DNA of 14,803 nucleotides from Pseudorhodobacter antarcticus. Lineage in GTDB: Bacteria > Pseudomonadota > Alphaproteobacteria > Rhodobacterales > Rhodobacteraceae. Under the pieces are notes generated by a model. It was not told the origin of the DNA, searched no databases, and saw only the letters and a list, made by a program, of their open reading frames with translations. Both the position numbers and the translations under genes were made by a program. Position 1 is the first letter of the stretch, and each line of letters begins with the position of its first letter. Shown piece after piece: positions 12,641 through 14,803 of this stretch. The DNA lies in the NCBI GenBank assembly GCA_945897655.1, contig CAMDHB010000044.1, positions 1-14,803 of the forward strand, written 5' to 3'.

Positions 12641-13417
12641 TCAGGTGCCGATCATGCGCGAATGCGCCTTCAGTGTTTGCAGCCAGGCCAGGCCGTGAAC
12701 CGTTGCGCGGGCGGGCCGGTATTCGGCGGCGACCCAGCCTTGGTAGCCTGTGGCATCCAGGTCGCGGAACAGGGCGGTCAGATCAAAGCCGCCGCCGCCG
12801 GGTTCTGCGCGGCTTGGGAAGCCTGCGATCTGGATGTGGTTGACATGGGCCTTGTGCTGTTCCCAGACGGCCCAGGGGTCGCCGTGGATGCGAGCGGCGT
12901 GCCACAGGTCGAACTGCAGGCCAATGCGGGGGTTGGCAAGGTCGGACAGGATGCGCGCGGCCTGATCGAAATCGTTCAGGAAGTATCCCGGCATATCGTC
13001 GGCGTTCAGGGGTTCGATGCACAGGTTCAGGTCGGGGGCCTGGGCTGCGGCCCATGCCAGATGTTCGGTGTAAAGCTGGGTCGCCTCGGGGCCCCGGGCG
13101 ACACCGGCCATCACGTGGAGGCGGGCGGCACCAAGCCGGGTGGCAAGGTCGGCGCCGCGCAGAAAGCCGTCGCGAAAGCGGGATTCAAGGCCAGGGACGG
13201 CGGCATGGCCACGGTCGCCTGCCGCCCAATCACCGGGGGGCGTGTTGATCAGGGCCAAGGGCATTGACCCAAGCGCCGTCTGCCAGTCTTTCGCGGCATG
13301 GTCATAGGGAAACAGAATCTCGACACCGTCAAAGCCCGCCTGTGCCGCGAGGCCGGGCCGGTCAAGGCTGGGCACTTCGGTGAACAACATGGTCAGATTG
13401 GCAGCGTATCTGGGCAT
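12641..13417 (-). CDS. hyi: Hydroxypyruvate isomerase family protein (TIM barrel)
   Basis: A 258-residue xylose-isomerase-like TIM-barrel protein, the usual Hyi length. It probably interconverts hydroxypyruvate and tartronate semialdehyde, or a related 2-oxo-tetronate (OtnI-type) substrate. Catalytic glutamates Glu135 (CIEPLNADDMPGYFL) and Glu232 (GYQGWVAAEYRP) align with E. coli Glu143 and Glu240. Metal or substrate ligands are seen in LQFDLWHAAR (Asp170, His173) and HVNHIQIAGFPSRAEP. The start is ATG at 13417, whose A is shared with the stop of the upstream DUF1285 gene (TGATG). A longer frame to 13468 would overlap that gene. Nothing links it to phosphonate use; it probably belongs to the unrelated right flank. 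Confidence 0.9.
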   Translation of the reverse strand: MPRYAANLTMLFTEVPSLDRPGLAAQAGFDGVEILFPYDHAAKDWQTALGSMPLALINTPPGDWAAGDRGHAAVPGLESRFRDGFLRGADLATRLGAARLHVMAGVARGPEATQLYTEHLAWAAAQAPDLNLCIEPLNADDMPGYFLNDFDQAARILSDLANPRIGLQFDLWHAARIHGDPWAVWEQHKAHVNHIQIAGFPSRAEPGGGGFDLTALFRDLDATGYQGWVAAEYRPARATVHGLAWLQTLKAHSRMIGT

Positions 13418-13980
13418 CAGGGCAATTCTGTTGAGCGGATCATCGGAAAGAACTGGCCATGCGACCATAGGCCGAACCAGCTTTCACTGTCCCGTGTCTC
13501 ATGGCAACCCAATTCGACCAGCCGGTAAAATGACTTGCGGTCGATCAGGGCATTCAGTCCGTCCCGAACGTGGATATAGGGGCTGGGTTCGCCTTTGGGA
13601 TCAAAACGAAAGGTCAGGGGGTGGGAGGAATCGGCGTCCACCTCATCCTCGGTCTTGGTGACAAAGCATAAGGCTTGGTCGCGGCCGGTGCCGGTGGCGG
13701 TGAAGTCAATGGCGAGCAAGGGGGCGTCGTCGACGGTGATTCCCACCTTTTCGACCGGGGTAACCAGAAAATAGGCATCCCCTTCGCGTTTCAGGATCGA
13801 GGAGAAGAGTTTCACCATTGGCGCCCGGCCAATGGGGGTGCCAAGGTAGAACCAAGTGCCATCCCGGGCAATTCGCATATCTATATCGCCGCAAAAGGCG
13901 GGATTCCACAGATGCACGGGCGGCATACCCTTTGCCCCGGCGGCGCGGACTTGGGACATAAGACCCTCTGCGGATGGCAT
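13417..13980 (-). CDS. DUF1285 domain-containing protein
   Basis: A 187-residue protein matching the DUF1285 family, common in alpha- and gammaproteobacteria, with structures known but no function known to me. Visible family stretches are PPVHLWNPAFCGDIDMRIARDGTW, YLGTPIGRAPMVKLFSSILKREGD, FLVTPVEKVGI and DGLNALIDRKSFYRLVELG. There is no signal peptide or membrane segment. The start is the ATG at 13980, with AGGGAAAA about 10-12 bases upstream; a GTG one codon earlier is possible. Longer frames upstream cross the divergent moxR gene. It is coupled to hyi by a 1-base overlap and divergent from moxR across 93 bases; DUF1285 next to MoxR/DUF58 genes is a familiar alphaproteobacterial arrangement. 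Confidence 0.9.
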   Translation of the reverse strand: MPSAEGLMSQVRAAGAKGMPPVHLWNPAFCGDIDMRIARDGTWFYLGTPIGRAPMVKLFSSILKREGDAYFLVTPVEKVGITVDDAPLLAIDFTATGTGRDQALCFVTKTEDEVDADSSHPLTFRFDPKGEPSPYIHVRDGLNALIDRKSFYRLVELGCHETRDSESWFGLWSHGQFFPMIRSTELP

Positions 13981-14073
13981 CACGATGATTTTCCCTGACC
14001 TTGGTCGATTGGCATTTGTGCAAGGGCGCGTGACCCGTTCTAATGCACATATAACCTGAACGGGAGCAATGTC

Positions 14074-14803
14074 ATGACCGAAGCCACCCTTGTTGCCGAG
14101 ATTGAAGCGCTGGCCGACCGGCTGGGTCTGGCGCGGGTCGAGGTGAACAAGCGGTTCATCGGGCAGGACCGCGTGGTGGAACTGGCGCTGGCGGCGCTGC
14201 TGTGCGGGGGCCATGCGCTGCTGGTGGGATTGCCGGGGTTGGGCAAGACGCTGCTGGTGGACACGCTGTCGGGGGTGATGGGGCTGCGCGCCAACCGCAT
14301 CCAGTTCACGCCCGACCTGATGCCTGCCGATATTCTGGGGTCCGAGGTGCTGGATGCGGCCGCCGATGGGTCGCGCAGTTTCCGGTTCATTGAAGGGCCG
14401 GTGTTTTGCGAGTTGCTGATGGCGGATGAGATCAACCGCGCGTCGCCGCGCACCCAGTCAGCGCTGTTGCAGGCGATGCAGGAGCGCGAGGTGACGATTG
14501 CAGGCCAGCACCGCAAGCTGGGCCCGCCCTTCCATGTGCTGGCGACGCAGAACCCGATTGAACAGGAAGGCACCTATCCCCTGCCCGAGGCGCAGTTGGA
14601 CCGGTTTTTGGTGCAGATTGATGTCTCCTATCCGACGCGGGCGACGGAGAGGGACATTCTGATTGCCACGACCGGGGCGGCAAGTTCGGCGGCGGCGGCG
14701 GTGTTTACCGGGGCGGAGTTGATGGCGGCGCAGGTGTTGGTGCGGCGGATGCCAGTTGGGGAAAAGGTGGTTGAGGCGATCCTGGATCTGGTGCGGTCCT
14801 GCC
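14074..14803 (+). CDS. MoxR-family AAA+ ATPase (partial, C-terminus outside window)
   Basis: The first 243 residues of a MoxR-type AAA+ ATPase, a chaperone-like protein that usually works with DUF58 and VWA proteins encoded just downstream. Motifs: Walker A GLPGLGKT (52-59), Walker B LLMADEI (114-120) followed by NRASPRTQSALLQAMQE, sensor 1 ATQNP (157-161) and LPEAQLDRFL (170-179). The start ATG at 14074 has GGGAG 7 bases upstream (14062-14066). The frame stays open to the right edge; roughly 90 residues should be missing. It is divergent from the DUF1285 gene and unrelated to the phn cluster. Confidence 0.93.
   Translation, partial: MTEATLVAEIEALADRLGLARVEVNKRFIGQDRVVELALAALLCGGHALLVGLPGLGKTLLVDTLSGVMGLRANRIQFTPDLMPADILGSEVLDAAADGSRSFRFIEGPVFCELLMADEINRASPRTQSALLQAMQEREVTIAGQHRKLGPPFHVLATQNPIEQEGTYPLPEAQLDRFLVQIDVSYPTRATERDILIATTGAASSAAAAVFTGAELMAAQVLVRRMPVGEKVVEAILDLVRSC

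Overview
The window carries a carbon-phosphorus (C-P) lyase phosphonate-degradation locus of an alphaproteobacterium. High GC, the gene order and the right-hand flank (hydroxypyruvate isomerase, DUF1285 protein, MoxR ATPase) suggest the Rhodobacterales/Roseobacter group; this assignment is inference, as no rRNA or other marker gene is present.

Left block (1-5064, minus strand): phnG-phnH-phnI-phnJ-phnK-phnL-phnN, with phnN cut by the left edge. Neighbouring genes overlap by 1 or 4 bases or are 1 base apart, as in a translationally coupled operon. The one break is between phnI and phnJ, where a 286-base gap holds a 77-codon open frame on the opposite strand, predicted to encode a one-segment membrane protein with a Gly/Asp tail. 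Centre (5065-7135, plus strand): phnF, a GntR/UTRA regulator, and phnM, the triphosphonate diphosphohydrolase. The phnG/phnF divergent region has a 10-bp inverted repeat that is a likely operator, and a second inverted repeat lies between phnF and phnM. Positions 7136-7488 form a convergent intergenic region packed with palindromes.

Right block (7489-12252, minus strand): phnC (ATPase), phnD (binding protein), two permeases (phnE1, phnE2) and a hexapeptide-repeat transferase of the phosphonate-associated family. A strong intrinsic terminator sits between phnD and phnE1. A possible Pho box and a hairpin that masks the ribosome binding site precede phnC, which starts with TTG. Positions 12253-12640 contain no gene but have further palindromes. 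From 12641 on come hyi and a DUF1285 gene (minus), then a divergent MoxR-type ATPase cut by the right edge.

Together, PhnCDE1E2 would import phosphonates. PhnI with PhnGHL would attach them to the ribosyl position of ATP, PhnM would remove pyrophosphate, PhnJ would cleave the C-P bond by radical chemistry, and PhnN would phosphorylate ribose 1,5-bisphosphate to PRPP. No phnP (cyclic phosphodiesterase) is in view; it may lie left of the window. The core system is well known. The less explained parts are the small opposite-strand gene inside the operon, the control elements, the large periplasmic insert of PhnE2, the transferase of unknown substrate, and the palindrome clusters.
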